Program-made: the position numbers and the translations under genes
Notes under the pieces: model-generated
The model's input: only the letters and a program-made list of their open reading frames with translations
Database searches by the model: none
What the model was told of the DNA's origin: nothing
Shown here: piece by piece, positions 55,021 to 63,917 of the stretch
Numbering within the stretch: the first letter of the stretch is position 1
How the letters are laid out: the number at the start of each line of letters is the position of its first letter
DNA from: Streptomyces pacificus
GTDB lineage: Bacteria; Actinomycetota; Actinomycetes; Streptomycetales; Streptomycetaceae
NCBI RefSeq assembly: GCF_011766325.1
Contig: NZ_BLLG01000004.1
Coordinates: 124,001 to 188,000 of the forward strand
Reading direction: 5' to 3'
DNA length: 64,000 nt

Positions 55021-55769
55021 GGTGTCCCCTCCCCGGCGGCGTCGCGCCGCTGATCGGCCCGCGCCCTGCGGTGGTCGTGCGGCATGGCCGGGGCCCGCTC
55101 ACCGCGGATCTCCTCCAGCTGCGCCGTGATCGCGGCCATGATGGCCTCGGTGGCCTCGCGCAGGACGTCGGGGGTGGGCTCCATCCCGTGGAAGCGGGAC
55201 AGGTCCACGGGCGGCCCCGCCTGCACGACCAGGGTCTTGCGGGGGAACAGCCGCAGCTTGTTCTCCCTGGCGTACGGCGGCATCGCCAGGTTGGCGCCCC
55301 ACTGGGCGACGGGAACGACCGGGGCCTTGGTGAGGAGCGCGACGCGGGCGGCGCCGGTCTTGCCCGCCATCGGCCACATCCCGGGATCCCGGGTCAACGT
55401 GCCCTCCGGGTAGAACGCGACGCATTCGCCGCTCTCGATGGCCTCGACGGCGGCCCGGAAGGCGTCGAGGGCGTTCGTCGACTCCCGAAGGACGGGGATC
55501 TGGCCTGTCCGGCGGAGCATCATGCCGACGAAGGAGCTCTCGAAGAGTCCGGCCTTCGCCAGGAAGCGCGGGACGCGTCCGGTGTTGTACTGGTAGTGCG
55601 CGTAGGAAAGCGGGTCGAGGTAGGAGTTGTGATTGACCGCGGTGATGAATCCGCCGTCGGCCGGAATGTGCTCCATTCCCCGCCAGTCCCGCTTGAACAG
55701 AACCACCAGCGGCGGTTTCGCGATGACCGCTGCCAGGCGGTACCAGAAGCCGATTCTGCGGCGGGACAC
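55017..55769 (-). CDS. plsC: 1-acyl-glycerol-3-phosphate acyltransferase (PlsC-like)
   Basis: The 250-residue protein has the acyltransferase motifs VNHNSYLDPLSY (HX4D; Asn-His here NHNSYLD), FLAKAGLFESSFVG, FYPEGTLTR and VVPVAQWGA. It probably makes phosphatidic acid from lysophosphatidic acid. GTG start preceded by AGGAAGG. Operon with gpsA. Confidence 0.9.
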   Translation of the reverse strand: MSRRRIGFWYRLAAVIAKPPLVVLFKRDWRGMEHIPADGGFITAVNHNSYLDPLSYAHYQYNTGRVPRFLAKAGLFESSFVGMMLRRTGQIPVLRESTNALDAFRAAVEAIESGECVAFYPEGTLTRDPGMWPMAGKTGAARVALLTKAPVVPVAQWGANLAMPPYARENKLRLFPRKTLVVQAGPPVDLSRFHGMEPTPDVLREATEAIMAAITAQLEEIRGERAPAMPHDHRRARADQRRDAAGEGTP

Positions 55770-55921
55770 TCGGACACCTTCCTCTTCGGACCTGACTGCC
55801 GCCCGGCTGATGCCCGGCTGCTGGGGGCCAAGTGTCGCCCCAGGCCCCTGGTCTGTCGAGGACACCGTACGCCCCGCCTGTGACACCGGGCCGCCGGGCC
55901 GCCGCGACGGCGGGTGACAAT

Positions 55922-56569
55922 GTGGCCGTGCACTGGTCACTGGTCGTCCCCCTGAAACCGCTGGCACTGGCCAAGAGCCGCCTGTCGCAGGCCGCGGGCG
56001 GCGCGCTGCGTCCGCGGTTGGCACTGGCCTTCGCACAGGACACGGTCTCCCGGGCGCTGTCCTGCCGTGCGGTGGGGGACGTGGTGGTGGTCACCGACGA
56101 TCCGCTGGCGGCGGCCGAGCTGGCCGAGCTGGGCGCGCATACCGTCCCGGACCCGCCGGGCGCGGGACTCAACGCGGCACTGGCCCACGGGGCCGCCGAG
56201 GCGCGTGCGCGCCGGCCGGCCGCCGCGGTGGGGGCGCTCAACGCGGACCTGCCGGCCCTGCGCCCGGAGGAATTGGAGCGGGTCCTCGCCTCGGCCCTGC
56301 AATTCCCCAGGGCTTTCCTGGCGGACGCCGCCGGAATTGGCACGACATTCCTCTCGGCGGCGCCCGGCACCGAATTGCGTCCCGCATTCGGCGGGCCGTC
56401 GCGGCAGCGGCATTTGGCCTCGGGGGCCGTGGAAATCGAATTGGACGGGGTGGAGTCGGTGCGCCGCGACGTGGACACCGGGGAGGACCTGCGGGCCGCC
56501 CTCGCACTGGGAGTGGGTCCGCACACCGCCGCCCGGTGCGCGTCGGCACCGGCCGCCTGGTGCCGCTGA
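55922..56569 (+). CDS. cofC: 2-phospho-L-lactate/phosphoenolpyruvate guanylyltransferase
   Basis: CofC (FbiD) forms the GDP-linked phospholactate or enolpyruvyl precursor of coenzyme F420. The 215-residue protein begins with WSLVVPLKPLALAKSRLS, the nucleotidyltransferase-like N-terminus, then VVVTDDPLAA and ALNADLPALRPEELERVL, and FGGPSRQRHL. Start could be the GTG at 55922 or 55928. Divergent from plsC. The other F420 genes are not in this window. Confidence 0.88.
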   Translation: MAVHWSLVVPLKPLALAKSRLSQAAGGALRPRLALAFAQDTVSRALSCRAVGDVVVVTDDPLAAAELAELGAHTVPDPPGAGLNAALAHGAAEARARRPAAAVGALNADLPALRPEELERVLASALQFPRAFLADAAGIGTTFLSAAPGTELRPAFGGPSRQRHLASGAVEIELDGVESVRRDVDTGEDLRAALALGVGPHTAARCASAPAAWCR

Positions 56570-56675
56570 CCGGGGGCCGCCGGCCCCCGGGAGGGCCCGG
56601 CTGCGCGGACCGCGCCAGGACCGCGCCGGGAACACCGCGGCACGCCCGCCGCCGGCGACGGATAGGCTCGGAGGC

Positions 56676-56879
56676 ATGCAGGCGACCGCGTACACATACG
56701 ACCCGGCGACCCGCAGCGGGAGTGTGCTGCTCGACGACGGGACCCCGGTGGACTTCGGCACCGCGGCGTTCGACGCCGGGGAGCTCCGGCTGCTGCGCCC
56801 CGGCCAGCGGGTGCGTATCGAGACCGAGGGCGAGGGCGACGCCCTCCGCATCACCCTGGTGACCCTGCAGACGCTGTGA
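56676..56879 (+). CDS. small cold-shock-like OB-fold protein
   Basis: The 67-residue protein resembles a cold-shock domain in layout (GSVLLDDGTPVDFGTAAFD, LRLLRPGQRVRIE) but lacks the aromatic RNP1/RNP2 residues KGFGFI and VFVH, so nucleic acid binding is uncertain. GGAGG lies only one base from the ATG, and a TAGGCT -10-like hexamer is close upstream, which might mean a very short leader. Convergent with hupS. Confidence 0.75.
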   Translation: MQATAYTYDPATRSGSVLLDDGTPVDFGTAAFDAGELRLLRPGQRVRIETEGEGDALRITLVTLQTL

Positions 56880-56930
56880 ACCGCCGGGCCCACACGGTCC
56901 GGCCGGTCCGGGCGATCCAGGACATGCCGC

Positions 56931-56961
56931 GGGCCGGGCTCCCCCGGGGGGAGTCCGGCCC
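56931..56961. terminator. bidirectional terminator between small OB-fold gene and hupS
   Basis: GGGCCGGGCTCCCC (56931-56944) pairs with GGGGAGTCCGGCCC (56948-56961), a 14-bp stem with one G-T pair and a three-base loop. It lies between two convergent genes. Confidence 0.75.
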
Positions 56962-56993
56962 GTCGCATGAGTGGCCCCGAACTGCCGCGCCGC

Positions 56994-57608
56994 CTACTTC
57001 TTGCGGGTGGCGGCCTTCTTGGCGGAGGTCTTGCGCGCGCCGGCCTTCTTCGCCGGCGCCTTCTTGGCCGTGGTCTTCTTGGCGGGGGCGGTCTTCTTCG
57101 CCGTGGTGGTCTTCTTGGCGGTGGTCTTCTTCGCCGTGGTGGTCTTCTTGGCGGTGGTCTTCTTCGCCGCCGCGGTGGTCTTCTTCGCCGTGGTCTTCTT
57201 CGCCGCGGCCTTCTTGCCGGCCGCCTTCTTGGCCGTCGCCTTCTTCGCGGCGGCCTTCTTGGCGGCCGCACCCATCTGAAGACTGCCCTTGGGGGCCTTC
57301 TTGACGGACACTTCGCCTCCCCTGGGGAGCTTCTTCGTGCCGCTCACCAGGTCCTTGAAGCCCTGGCCCGCGCGGAATCGCGGCACCGAGGTCTTCTTGA
57401 CCCGTACGCGCTCGCCCGTCTGCGGGTTGCGGGCGTAGCGGGCCGGACGGTCGACCTTCTCGAACGAGCCGAAGCCGGTGACCGAAACCCGGTCGCCGCC
57501 GACAACCGCGCGGACGATCGCGTCGAGGACCGCGTCGACAGCGTCGGCGGCCTGCTGTCGACCGCCCATCTTGTCGGCAATCGCTTCTACGAGCTGCGCC
57601 TTGTTCAC
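56994..57608 (-). CDS. hupS: HU-family nucleoid protein with lysine-rich tail (HupS)
   Basis: The 204-residue protein has an N-terminal HU domain (MNKAQLVEAIADKMGGRQQA, VTGFGSFEKVDRPARYARNPQTGE in parts, residues 1-92) and a C-terminal histone H1-like tail of repeated AAKKTTAKK units. This domain fusion is the HupS type of streptomycetes, which compacts spore chromosomes. The upstream region is A+T-rich with ATATAT at about 57672-57677. Nearby smc and ndgR are separate units. Confidence 0.95.
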   Translation of the reverse strand: MNKAQLVEAIADKMGGRQQAADAVDAVLDAIVRAVVGGDRVSVTGFGSFEKVDRPARYARNPQTGERVRVKKTSVPRFRAGQGFKDLVSGTKKLPRGGEVSVKKAPKGSLQMGAAAKKAAAKKATAKKAAGKKAAAKKTTAKKTTAAAKKTTAKKTTTAKKTTAKKTTTAKKTAPAKKTTAKKAPAKKAGARKTSAKKAATRKK

Positions 57609-57778
57609 GTCTTCCCCTTCGGAGACATCGCCGGAACGAAACTGTTCAAGCTATTTCGCACGTTAGGCAGATATATACCGCAAATCAAACACGAAACGGG
57701 CTAATCACCCTAGTGCCGCAACGAAGTCGACCGTCGCGGCACGCGACCGCGCCGCATATCGGCCCGGCCGCCGGGCGG

Positions 57779-58006
57779 TCAGTCGCCTCGGGGGAATCGA
57801 CCTTCATCGAGGTCCTTCATCAACCGGTCCAGGCGCCTTGCAGCGTCTGCGAGATCGTGCTTCGCCACGGCCGTCACCGCCAGCAGCTTCCGGGACAGCG
57901 CCATCCGCACGCCTTGTGGAACATGCAGTTCGCGCACCCTGGTGTGGGCTTCCTTCAGTCGGGCCGCGACCGCCTCGTAGAGCTCGAGTTGACTGTCGCG
58001 TTCCAT
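57779..58006 (-). CDS. small conserved helical protein, unknown function
   Basis: The 75-residue protein (MERDSQLELYEAVAARLKEAH, ending DLDEGRFPRGD) is almost entirely helical and amphipathic, with no cysteine or catalytic pattern. It lies between leuD and hupS and starts 105 bases after the leuD stop, beyond a terminator. The conserved position in streptomycetes supports it as a real gene; I do not recognise a function. Confidence 0.75.
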   Translation of the reverse strand: MERDSQLELYEAVAARLKEAHTRVRELHVPQGVRMALSRKLLAVTAVAKHDLADAARRLDRLMKDLDEGRFPRGD

Positions 58007-58060
58007 GCACCGATTGTGCCATCTGGGGCGAGTTGTCGCCCCGGGGGGCCTCAACATACG

Positions 58061-58094
58061 ACTGCGCCCCCCACCGGGCGGTGAGGGGCGCAGT
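58061..58094 (-). terminator. terminator of leuC-leuD
   Basis: ACTGCGCCCCCCACCG (58061-58076) pairs with CGGTGAGGGGCGCAGT (58079-58094) with one mismatch. It lies 17 bases past the leuD stop on the minus strand. Confidence 0.8.
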
Positions 58095-58110
58095 ACCGGG
58101 AAACCGCTGC

Positions 58111-58704
58111 TCAGACCTCGATCGTGCGGGGCTTGAAGGAGTGCCTGGAGGTTTCGTACGCGGTGATGTCCGCTTCGTTCTGAAGGGTGAGGCTGATGTC
58201 GTCGAGTCCGTTGAGCAGCCTCCACCGGGCATGCTCGTCGAGCTCGAAGGCGGCGACGACACCCTCGGCCCGGACCTCCCGGGCGGGCAGGTCCACGGTG
58301 ATGCCGGCGCCGGGGTCGGCCTCGGTCAGCTCCCACAGCAGCTCCACCGTCTCCTGCGGGAGGACCACGGTCAGCAGGCCGTTCTTGAGGGAGTTGCCGC
58401 GGAAGATATCGGCGAAGCGGGAGGAGATCACGGCCTTGAAGCCGTAGTTCTGCAGGGCCCACACGGCGTGCTCCCGGGAGGAGCCGGTGCCGAAGTCGGG
58501 GCCGGCGACCAGGACGGTCGCGCCCTGCCGTTCGCGATGGTTGAGGACGAAGTCGTCGTCCCTGCGCCAGGCCTCGAACAGTCCGTCCTCGAACCCGTGG
58601 CGGGTGACCTTCTTCAGCCAGTGCGCGGGGATGATCTGGTCGGTGTCGACGTTGCTGCGGCGCAGCGGGACGGCCCGGCCGCTGTGGGTGGTGAAGGCTT
58701 CCAT
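58111..58704 (-). CDS. leuD: 3-isopropylmalate dehydratase small subunit
   Basis: LeuD with LeuC isomerises 2- to 3-isopropylmalate. The 197-residue protein has [31 protein letters not shown] and [18 protein letters not shown] [18 protein letters not shown]. It follows leuC after five bases. It supplies the housekeeping pathway that a second leuA in the accessory block could feed. Confidence 0.96.
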   Translation of the reverse strand: MEAFTTHSGRAVPLRRSNVDTDQIIPAHWLKKVTRHGFEDGLFEAWRRDDDFVLNHRERQGATVLVAGPDFGTGSSREHAVWALQNYGFKAVISSRFADIFRGNSLKNGLLTVVLPQETVELLWELTEADPGAGITVDLPAREVRAEGVVAAFELDEHARWRLLNGLDDISLTLQNEADITAYETSRHSFKPRTIEV

Positions 58705-58709
58705 GGTGG

Positions 58710-60143
58710 TCAGACTCCGGCTGGTGCGGGCGTGGCGGACGCGTCGGTCAGATCGGCGGGAGAGGCGAGGCGGCCGAGGACCGCGGTGGCGGCGGCGACC
58801 TGCGGCGAGACCAGGTGGGTGCGGCCGCCCTTGCCCTGGCGCCCCTCGAAGTTGCGGTTGGATGTGGAGGCCGAGCGCTCCCCGGGGGCGAGCTGGTCGG
58901 GGTTCATGCCCAGGCACATCGAGCAGCCCGCGTGCCGCCACTCGGCGCCGGCCTGCTTGAAGACCTTGTCCAGGCCTTCCTCGACGGCCTGCAGCGCGAC
59001 GCGCACCGAGCCGGGGACGACCAGCATCCGTACGCCGCCCGCGACTTTGCGGCCGCCGAGGACGTCCGCCGCGGCACGCAGGTCCTCGATGCGGCCGTTG
59101 GTGCAGGAGCCTACGAAGACGGTGTCGACCCGGATGTCGCGCAGCGGCTGCCCGGCGGTCAACCCCATGTACTCCAGGGCCCTTTCGGCGGCGTGGCGCT
59201 CCGATGCGTCCTCGTACGATGCCGGATCGGGGACGCTCGCGGACAGCGGTGCGCCCTGGCCGGGGTTGGTGCCCCAGGTGACGAAGGGGGACAGGGCGGC
59301 GGCGTCGATGAACACCTCGGCGTCGAAGACGGCGTCGTCGTCGGAGCGCAGGGTCCTCCAGTAGGCGACCGCGGCGTCCCACTCCTCGCCCTCGGGTGCG
59401 TGGTCGCGCCCCTCCAGGTAGTCGAACGTGGTCTGGTCGGGGGCGATCATGCCCGCGCGGGCGCCGGCCTCGATCGACATGTTGCAGATGGTCATGCGGG
59501 CCTCCATCGAGAGCTTCTCGATGGCGGAGCCGCGGTACTCCAGGACGTAGCCCTGGCCGCCGCCGGTGCCGATCCTGGCGATGATGGCCAGGATCAGGTC
59601 CTTGGCGGTGACTCCGTCGGGCAGCTCCCCCTCGACGGTGATCGCCATCGTCCTCGGGCGCGTCATGGGCAGGGTCTGGGTGGCCAGGACATGCTCGACC
59701 TGCGAGGTTCCGATACCGAACGCCAACGCGCCGAAGGCTCCGTGGGTGGAGGTGTGGGAGTCGCCGCAGACCACGGTGGCACCCGGCTGGGTCAGCCCCA
59801 GCTGCGGCCCCACCACGTGCACCACCCCCTGCTCGACGTCGCCCAGCGGGTGCAGCCGCACCCCGAACTCCGCGCAGTTCTTGCGCAGGGTCTCCAGCTG
59901 GGCCCGGGACACCGGGTCCGCGATGGGCTTGTCGATGTCCAGCGTCGGGGTGTTGTGGTCCTCGGTCGCGATGGTGAGGTCGAGCCTGCGCACCCGTCGG
60001 CCGTTCTCGCGGAGGCCGTCGAACGCCTGCGGGCTCGTCACCTCGTGCAGGAGGTGGAGATCGATGAAGAGAAGGTCCGGCTCTCCCTCGGCGCGCCGGA
60101 CGACATGGTCGTCCCAGACCTTCTCCGCCAGTGTCCTGCCCAT
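58710..60143 (-). CDS. leuC: 3-isopropylmalate dehydratase large subunit
   Basis: The 477-residue aconitase-family protein carries the [4Fe-4S] ligands in [15 protein letters not shown] and [14 protein letters not shown], plus [23 protein letters not shown] start with GGAGGG. Divergent from ndgR, whose product regulates leuCD in S. coelicolor. Confidence 0.97.
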   Translation of the reverse strand: MGRTLAEKVWDDHVVRRAEGEPDLLFIDLHLLHEVTSPQAFDGLRENGRRVRRLDLTIATEDHNTPTLDIDKPIADPVSRAQLETLRKNCAEFGVRLHPLGDVEQGVVHVVGPQLGLTQPGATVVCGDSHTSTHGAFGALAFGIGTSQVEHVLATQTLPMTRPRTMAITVEGELPDGVTAKDLILAIIARIGTGGGQGYVLEYRGSAIEKLSMEARMTICNMSIEAGARAGMIAPDQTTFDYLEGRDHAPEGEEWDAAVAYWRTLRSDDDAVFDAEVFIDAAALSPFVTWGTNPGQGAPLSASVPDPASYEDASERHAAERALEYMGLTAGQPLRDIRVDTVFVGSCTNGRIEDLRAAADVLGGRKVAGGVRMLVVPGSVRVALQAVEEGLDKVFKQAGAEWRHAGCSMCLGMNPDQLAPGERSASTSNRNFEGRQGKGGRTHLVSPQVAAATAVLGRLASPADLTDASATPAPAGV

Positions 60144-60278
60144 CGCTTTCCCTCCGGCCCGGCAGCGTCGCCGGGCACCAACTAGAGATCCATTGCACCT
60201 CCGTCCGCACGCCGGGCCGGGCGGAGAGCGCGGGCCCTTGTGCGGGCACACCTCCAGAGTGGCAACTTCTCGGAGAAT

Positions 60279-60305
60279 GTGAACTTGCGTTTCACAGAGT
60301 GAGAC
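60279..60305. promoter_or_regulatory. putative NdgR operator in the leuC-ndgR intergenic region
   Basis: Two overlapping inverted repeats: GTTTCAC-AGA-GTGAGAC (60289-60305, one mismatch) and GTGAA...TTCAC (60279-60295). They lie just before the ndgR ATG and about 140 bases from the leuC start, as expected of an IclR-type autoregulatory site. Confidence 0.6.
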
Positions 60306-60319
60306 GCGAATATCGTTGC

Positions 60320-61036
60320 ATGGACAACTCTAGCGGTGTCGGCGTTCTCGACAAGGCAGCTCTGGTACTGAGCGCCCTGGAGTCCGGTCCGGCCACCCTC
60401 GCCGGGCTGGTCGCGGCGACCGGGCTCGCACGACCCACGGCACATCGCCTCGCCGTGGCTCTGGAGCACCACCGGCTGGTGGCGAGGGACATACAGGGCA
60501 GGTTCATCCTCGGCCCGCGGCTGGCGGAGCTCGCCGCAGCGGCGGGCGAGGACCGGCTGCTGGCCACGGCGGGCCCGGTGCTGACGCATCTGCGCGACAT
60601 GACCGGCGAGAGCGCGCAGCTCTACCGGCGGCAGGGAGACATGCGCATCTGCGTGGCGGCCGCCGAGCGGCTGTCCGGACTGCGGGACACGGTACCCGTC
60701 GGTTCCACGCTCACGATGAAGGCGGGCTCCTCGGCCCAGATCCTGATGGCGTGGGAGGAGCCGGAGCGGCTGCACCGGGGCCTGCAGGGGGCCCGCTTCA
60801 CGGCGACGGCGCTGTCCGGCGTACGGCGCCGGGGCTGGGCGCAGTCGATCGGCGAGCGCGAGCCGGGCGTCGCCTCCGTCTCGGCGCCGGTGCGCGGCCC
60901 CTCCCACCGCGTCGTCGCCGCCGTCTCGGTCTCCGGACCGATCGAGCGCCTCACCCGTCACCCCGGCCGGATGCACGCGCAGGCCGTGATCGACGCGGCG
61001 GCGCGCCTCTCCGACGCCCTGCGCCGCTCCGGCTGA
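60320..61036 (+). CDS. ndgR: IclR-family regulator NdgR
   Basis: The 238-residue protein has an N-terminal winged helix ([36 protein letters not shown] in parts) and a C-terminal IclR effector domain ([31 protein letters not shown]). Located beside leuCD, it matches NdgR/AreB of S. coelicolor, which controls leucine biosynthesis and quorum-like responses. ATG start; an overlapping palindrome precedes it. Confidence 0.92.
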   Translation: MDNSSGVGVLDKAALVLSALESGPATLAGLVAATGLARPTAHRLAVALEHHRLVARDIQGRFILGPRLAELAAAAGEDRLLATAGPVLTHLRDMTGESAQLYRRQGDMRICVAAAERLSGLRDTVPVGSTLTMKAGSSAQILMAWEEPERLHRGLQGARFTATALSGVRRRGWAQSIGEREPGVASVSAPVRGPSHRVVAAVSVSGPIERLTRHPGRMHAQAVIDAAARLSDALRRSG

Positions 61037-61140
61037 CGCCTCCGCCGGCCGGGACACCGCCCCGGCGGCGCCCCCCTGCCACGGCGGGCGCGTCCGCCAT
61101 CCGCCGGGGGCACGGCGGGCGCGCAGGCGGTGAGCCCAGT

Positions 61141-61179
61141 CGGCGGGCACAGGCGGCGGGCACAGGCGGCGGGCACAGG
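61141..61179. repeat. three tandem copies of a 13-bp repeat
   Basis: CGGCGGGCACAGG is repeated three times in the convergent gap between ndgR and the DUF4188 gene. It is a slippage-type repeat without evident function. Confidence 0.8.
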
Positions 61180-61251
61180 CGGAGTCGCCCTCCGTACGCG
61201 AAGGGACCGCACCCCGCAGCGCCGCCGGGCACGCGTCCGGGAGACGCGCGA

Positions 61252-61737
61252 TCACGCGGAACGCAGCCGGTCCGCGGCCCGGTCGCCGCGGCGGGCGACG
61301 GGAACGACCCCGGTCGCCGCCGCCAGGCCGTACGCGGGCATGTTCACGTAGACGTTCTCGTACGAGCCCGCCGGCACGATGTAGGTCTCGTGCCAGAAGC
61401 CGACCCGGCCCCTGCCCTCGCGCATCCGCCTGTTGAACGCCGCCCAGGCCGGGCGGTGCCCCTTGCCCGGGTCCTCCGCGTAGGCGAAGAGCTTCTCCGC
61501 GCTGTCCCAGTACTGGACGACGACGAGGAGGCGCGGACCGCCCAGCAGCAGCCGGTAACCGAGCAGCCCGACGCCCTCGTCCCGCGACAACTCCTTGAGC
61601 ATCCGCGACATGGCCCGGAACACCGGCCACCAACTCCGCACCGCACAGTAGCTGTTGATACGCATCCCGATGAGGAAGACGGTCACGTCGCCCTGCGCAT
61701 CGGCGGTCATACGGCCGTTGATCGGAGTGCTGCCCAT
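61252..61737 (-). CDS. DUF4188 family protein, monooxygenase-like
   Basis: The 161-residue protein has the DUF4188 pattern DVTVFLIGMRINSYCAVRSWWPVFRAMSRML in part (FLIGMRINSY), then LLVVVQYWDSAEKLFAYA and GFWHETYIVPAGSYENVYVNMP, the latter typical of a heme-less dimeric alpha/beta barrel fold. Members are annotated as putative monooxygenases or transcription-associated proteins without proof. It is divergent from the MerR gene with which it shares a palindromic promoter region. Confidence 0.85.
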   Translation of the reverse strand: MGSTPINGRMTADAQGDVTVFLIGMRINSYCAVRSWWPVFRAMSRMLKELSRDEGVGLLGYRLLLGGPRLLVVVQYWDSAEKLFAYAEDPGKGHRPAWAAFNRRMREGRGRVGFWHETYIVPAGSYENVYVNMPAYGLAAATGVVPVARRGDRAADRLRSA

Positions 61738-61759
61738 CGCTGTTTCCCCTTGAAGTCGC

Positions 61760-61805
61760 CTTGGATAGTCCTGCTATCCATGATTGGATACTAGGACTAT
61801 CCAAG
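61760..61805. promoter_or_regulatory. nested palindrome between DUF4188 and MerR genes
   Basis: CTTGGATAGTCCT (61760-61772) is perfectly mirrored by AGGACTATCCAAG (61793-61805); inside, TATCCA-TGAT-TGGATA forms a second perfect repeat. TTGGAT and GATACT with a 20-base spacer resemble an elongated MerR-type promoter, in both directions. It is the probable operator of the MerR protein. Confidence 0.8.
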
Positions 61806-61820
61806 AAGGGGCGCAAGTGT

Positions 61821-62459
61821 ATGAGACTCGCCGAACTCAGCGAACGCAGCGGGGTGCCGATACCGACGATCAAGTACTACCTGCGTGAGCGGCTGCTGCC
61901 ACCGGGCCGGCGGATCAACGCCAGGCAGTCCGAGTACGACGAGGGGCATCTGCGCCGGCTCCGCCTGGTGCGTGCGCTGATCCAGGTCGGCCGGATGCCG
62001 GTGGCGACGGCGCGCGAGGTGCTGGCGGCCGTCGCCGACGGCGACCTCGGTCCCCACAGCCGACTCGGCGCGGCCGTCTGGGCCATCCCGGACGGCCCGG
62101 AGTCCGGCGAGGACGACCCGGCGGCGGAAACGGCACGCCGTGCGGCGGACGATCTGCTGGAGCAGCTGGGCTGGACCTTCGGGCGGGAGGCGGGCGCCCG
62201 GTCACCCGCCTACCGGATGATGGTCTCCGGGATCGCCACGATGGTGCGCCTCGGATACCCCTGCGACGTCGGACAGCTGCTGCCGTACGGCCGGAGCGCG
62301 GCCGAACTGGCCGTCACGGACCTGGACTTGGTGGAACGGTACGAGCCCGGGGAGGGGCAGGTGGAGGCGGCGGTGGCCCTGACGGTGCTCTACGAGCCGG
62401 TGCTGCTCGGGCTGCGCAGACTGGCCCAGGCCGAGGAGTCGAACCGGCGCTTCGGCTGA
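61821..62459 (+). CDS. MerR-family transcriptional regulator
   Basis: The 212-residue protein has an N-terminal MerR helix-turn-helix (MRLAELSERSGVPIPTIKYYLRERLLPPGR) followed by a long helical region (VRALIQVGRMPVATAREVLAAV) and a C-terminal effector part without cysteine clusters, so it is not a metal sensor. ATG with AAGGGG nine bases upstream. Divergent from the DUF4188 gene, its likely target. Confidence 0.88.
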   Translation: MRLAELSERSGVPIPTIKYYLRERLLPPGRRINARQSEYDEGHLRRLRLVRALIQVGRMPVATAREVLAAVADGDLGPHSRLGAAVWAIPDGPESGEDDPAAETARRAADDLLEQLGWTFGREAGARSPAYRMMVSGIATMVRLGYPCDVGQLLPYGRSAAELAVTDLDLVERYEPGEGQVEAAVALTVLYEPVLLGLRRLAQAEESNRRFG

Positions 62460-62488
62460 GCGGGGAAGGCCCCGCCGAGCGGATCGCG

Positions 62489-62520
62489 GAAGAGGCCCTC
62501 CCGGCGGGGAGGGCCTCTTC
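62489..62520. terminator. bidirectional terminator after MerR gene and tRNA cluster
   Basis: GAAGAGGCCCTCCC (62489-62502) and GGGAGGGCCTCTTC (62507-62520) form a perfect 14-bp stem with a GGCG loop between the MerR gene and the tRNA-Glu gene. Confidence 0.85.
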
Positions 62521-62527
62521 TGCAATG

Positions 62528-62600
62528 TACCCCCGACCGGATTCGAACCGGCGCTACCGCCTTGAGAGGGCGGCGTGCTAGGCCGCTACACAACGGGGGC
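62528..62600 (-). tRNA. tRNA-Glu (CTC)
   Basis: 73 bases that fold as a tRNA: acceptor GCCCCCG/CGGGGGT, T-arm TTCGAAT loop and an anticodon loop reading CT-CTC-AA. The third in the cluster by identity with two other copies to the right. Confidence 0.95.
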
Positions 62601-62628
62601 GAGATCTTGATCCATCAGGTGGGATCAG

Positions 62629-62700
62629 CTGGCCTACCTGGACTCGAACCAAGACTAACTGAACCAGAATCAGTCGTGCTGCCAATTACACCATAGGCCA
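62629..62700 (-). tRNA. tRNA-Gln (CTG)
   Basis: 72 bases including a discriminator G, acceptor TGGCCTA/TAGGCCA, anticodon loop TT-CTG-GT. An identical copy lies at 62977-63048. Confidence 0.95.
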
Positions 62701-62721
62701 CTGGTGGTTGAGACCAGTTGG

Positions 62722-62794
62722 TACCCCCGACCGGATTCGAACCGGCGCTACCGCCTTGAGAGGGCGGCGTGCTAGGCCGCTACACAACGGGGGC
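62722..62794 (-). tRNA. tRNA-Glu (CTC)
   Basis: Identical in sequence to the tRNA-Glu at 62528-62600. Confidence 0.95.
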
Positions 62795-62882
62795 CTGGAC
62801 GATCCCCATCCGGCCGGAACCGGATGTTTTCTCACTGCGGGACCACTGGGAGCGACCCTGGTGACCACGCGGAAAGGATCTG

Positions 62883-62955
62883 TACCCCCGACCGGATTCG
62901 AACCGGCGCTACCGCCTTGAGAGGGCGGCGTGCTAGGCCGCTACACAACGGGGGC
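62883..62955 (-). tRNA. tRNA-Glu (CTC)
   Basis: Third identical copy of the tRNA-Glu gene, 21 bases downstream of a tRNA-Gln in the direction of transcription. Confidence 0.95.
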
Positions 62956-62976
62956 TTTGCAGATAAGCTCTGCGAG

Positions 62977-63048
62977 CTGGCCTACCTGGACTCGAACCAA
63001 GACTAACTGAACCAGAATCAGTCGTGCTGCCAATTACACCATAGGCCA
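62977..63048 (-). tRNA. tRNA-Gln (CTG)
   Basis: First gene of the array in the direction of transcription. The array therefore reads Gln, Glu, Glu, Gln, Glu. Confidence 0.95.
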
Positions 63049-63139
63049 CCAAAACTCAACCCCCCTGAAGGGGTTTCGCTCAGGTTGTGCGCTTCCGGTT
63101 CCGGCCTTTCGGCCTGATCCCCTCGGCGCAGGAAGAACA

Positions 63140-63862
63140 TTACCCGAAGGAGGACGGCGCTCCAAAACGGGTATCCCCCCGCACCAGGGCGGGCAGCTCG
63201 CCGAGACCGGTGATCCTGGTCAGCTCCGGCCGGCCGGCCACCCCGGCGCGGTCCAGCCAGATGCCGGTCAGACCGGCGTCCGCGGCTCCCCGGGCATCGA
63301 TGTCCGGGTGGTCGCCGACGTATGCCACCTGCTCCGGCGGCAGCCCCAGTGCGTCGCACGCGGCGTGGAAGGCGGCGGCCCGGGGTTTGGCGACGCCCAG
63401 GTCCTCGGCGCAGACGACCGCCTCGAAGCGGTCGCGCACACCCAGCACGGTCAGCTTGCGGTGCTGGTTGCGGAGGGAGGAGTTCGACAGCACCGCGTGC
63501 CGGAAGCCGTCCGCCAGCCGGTCCAGCGCAGGCACGGCGTCGGGGAACAGCCGCCAGGCGGCCTCGTAGTGGGTGACGTAGCGGGCGAACCACTCGTCCG
63601 CACGGGCGTCGCCCATGGCCGGCATCCCGAGGAAGTCCCGGATCCGGTCGCGCCGCTGGGCCTCGAAGTCCACCCCGCCGGCCTCGAAGCGCAGCCAGTG
63701 GACTCGGGTGAGCTCCTTCCAGCGCACCAGGGCCTGGTCGACGGACGCGTAGGCGTCGGCCAGGCCTTCGTCCCTGAGGTGCCGTGCCATGCCCGCGCGG
63801 TCGGCTCCGGTGTAGTCGAAGATCGTGTCGTCGATGTCCCACAGGACTGCCCGGATTCGCAT
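63140..63862 (-). CDS. HAD-superfamily hydrolase
   Basis: The 240-residue HAD phosphatase-like protein has motif I DIDDT (Asp9 nucleophile, Asp11), motif II SNSS, the lysine in VAKPRAAAF and motif IV GDHPDIDARGA. The cap domain is helical. It is similar to YjjG/phosphoglycolate-phosphatase-like members; substrate unknown. ATG start. It precedes the tRNA array on the same strand. Confidence 0.9.
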   Translation of the reverse strand: MRIRAVLWDIDDTIFDYTGADRAGMARHLRDEGLADAYASVDQALVRWKELTRVHWLRFEAGGVDFEAQRRDRIRDFLGMPAMGDARADEWFARYVTHYEAAWRLFPDAVPALDRLADGFRHAVLSNSSLRNQHRKLTVLGVRDRFEAVVCAEDLGVAKPRAAAFHAACDALGLPPEQVAYVGDHPDIDARGAADAGLTGIWLDRAGVAGRPELTRITGLGELPALVRGDTRFGAPSSFG

Positions 63863-63884
63863 GCTCCGAGGCTACGCCGACGCA

Positions 63885-63917
63885 GAGGCTTCACGGCCGG
63901 GGAGGCTTCACGGCCGG
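63885..63917. repeat. direct repeat of 16 bp
   Basis: GAGGCTTCACGGCCGG occurs at 63885-63900 and 63902-63917, upstream of the HAD gene. Confidence 0.7.
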
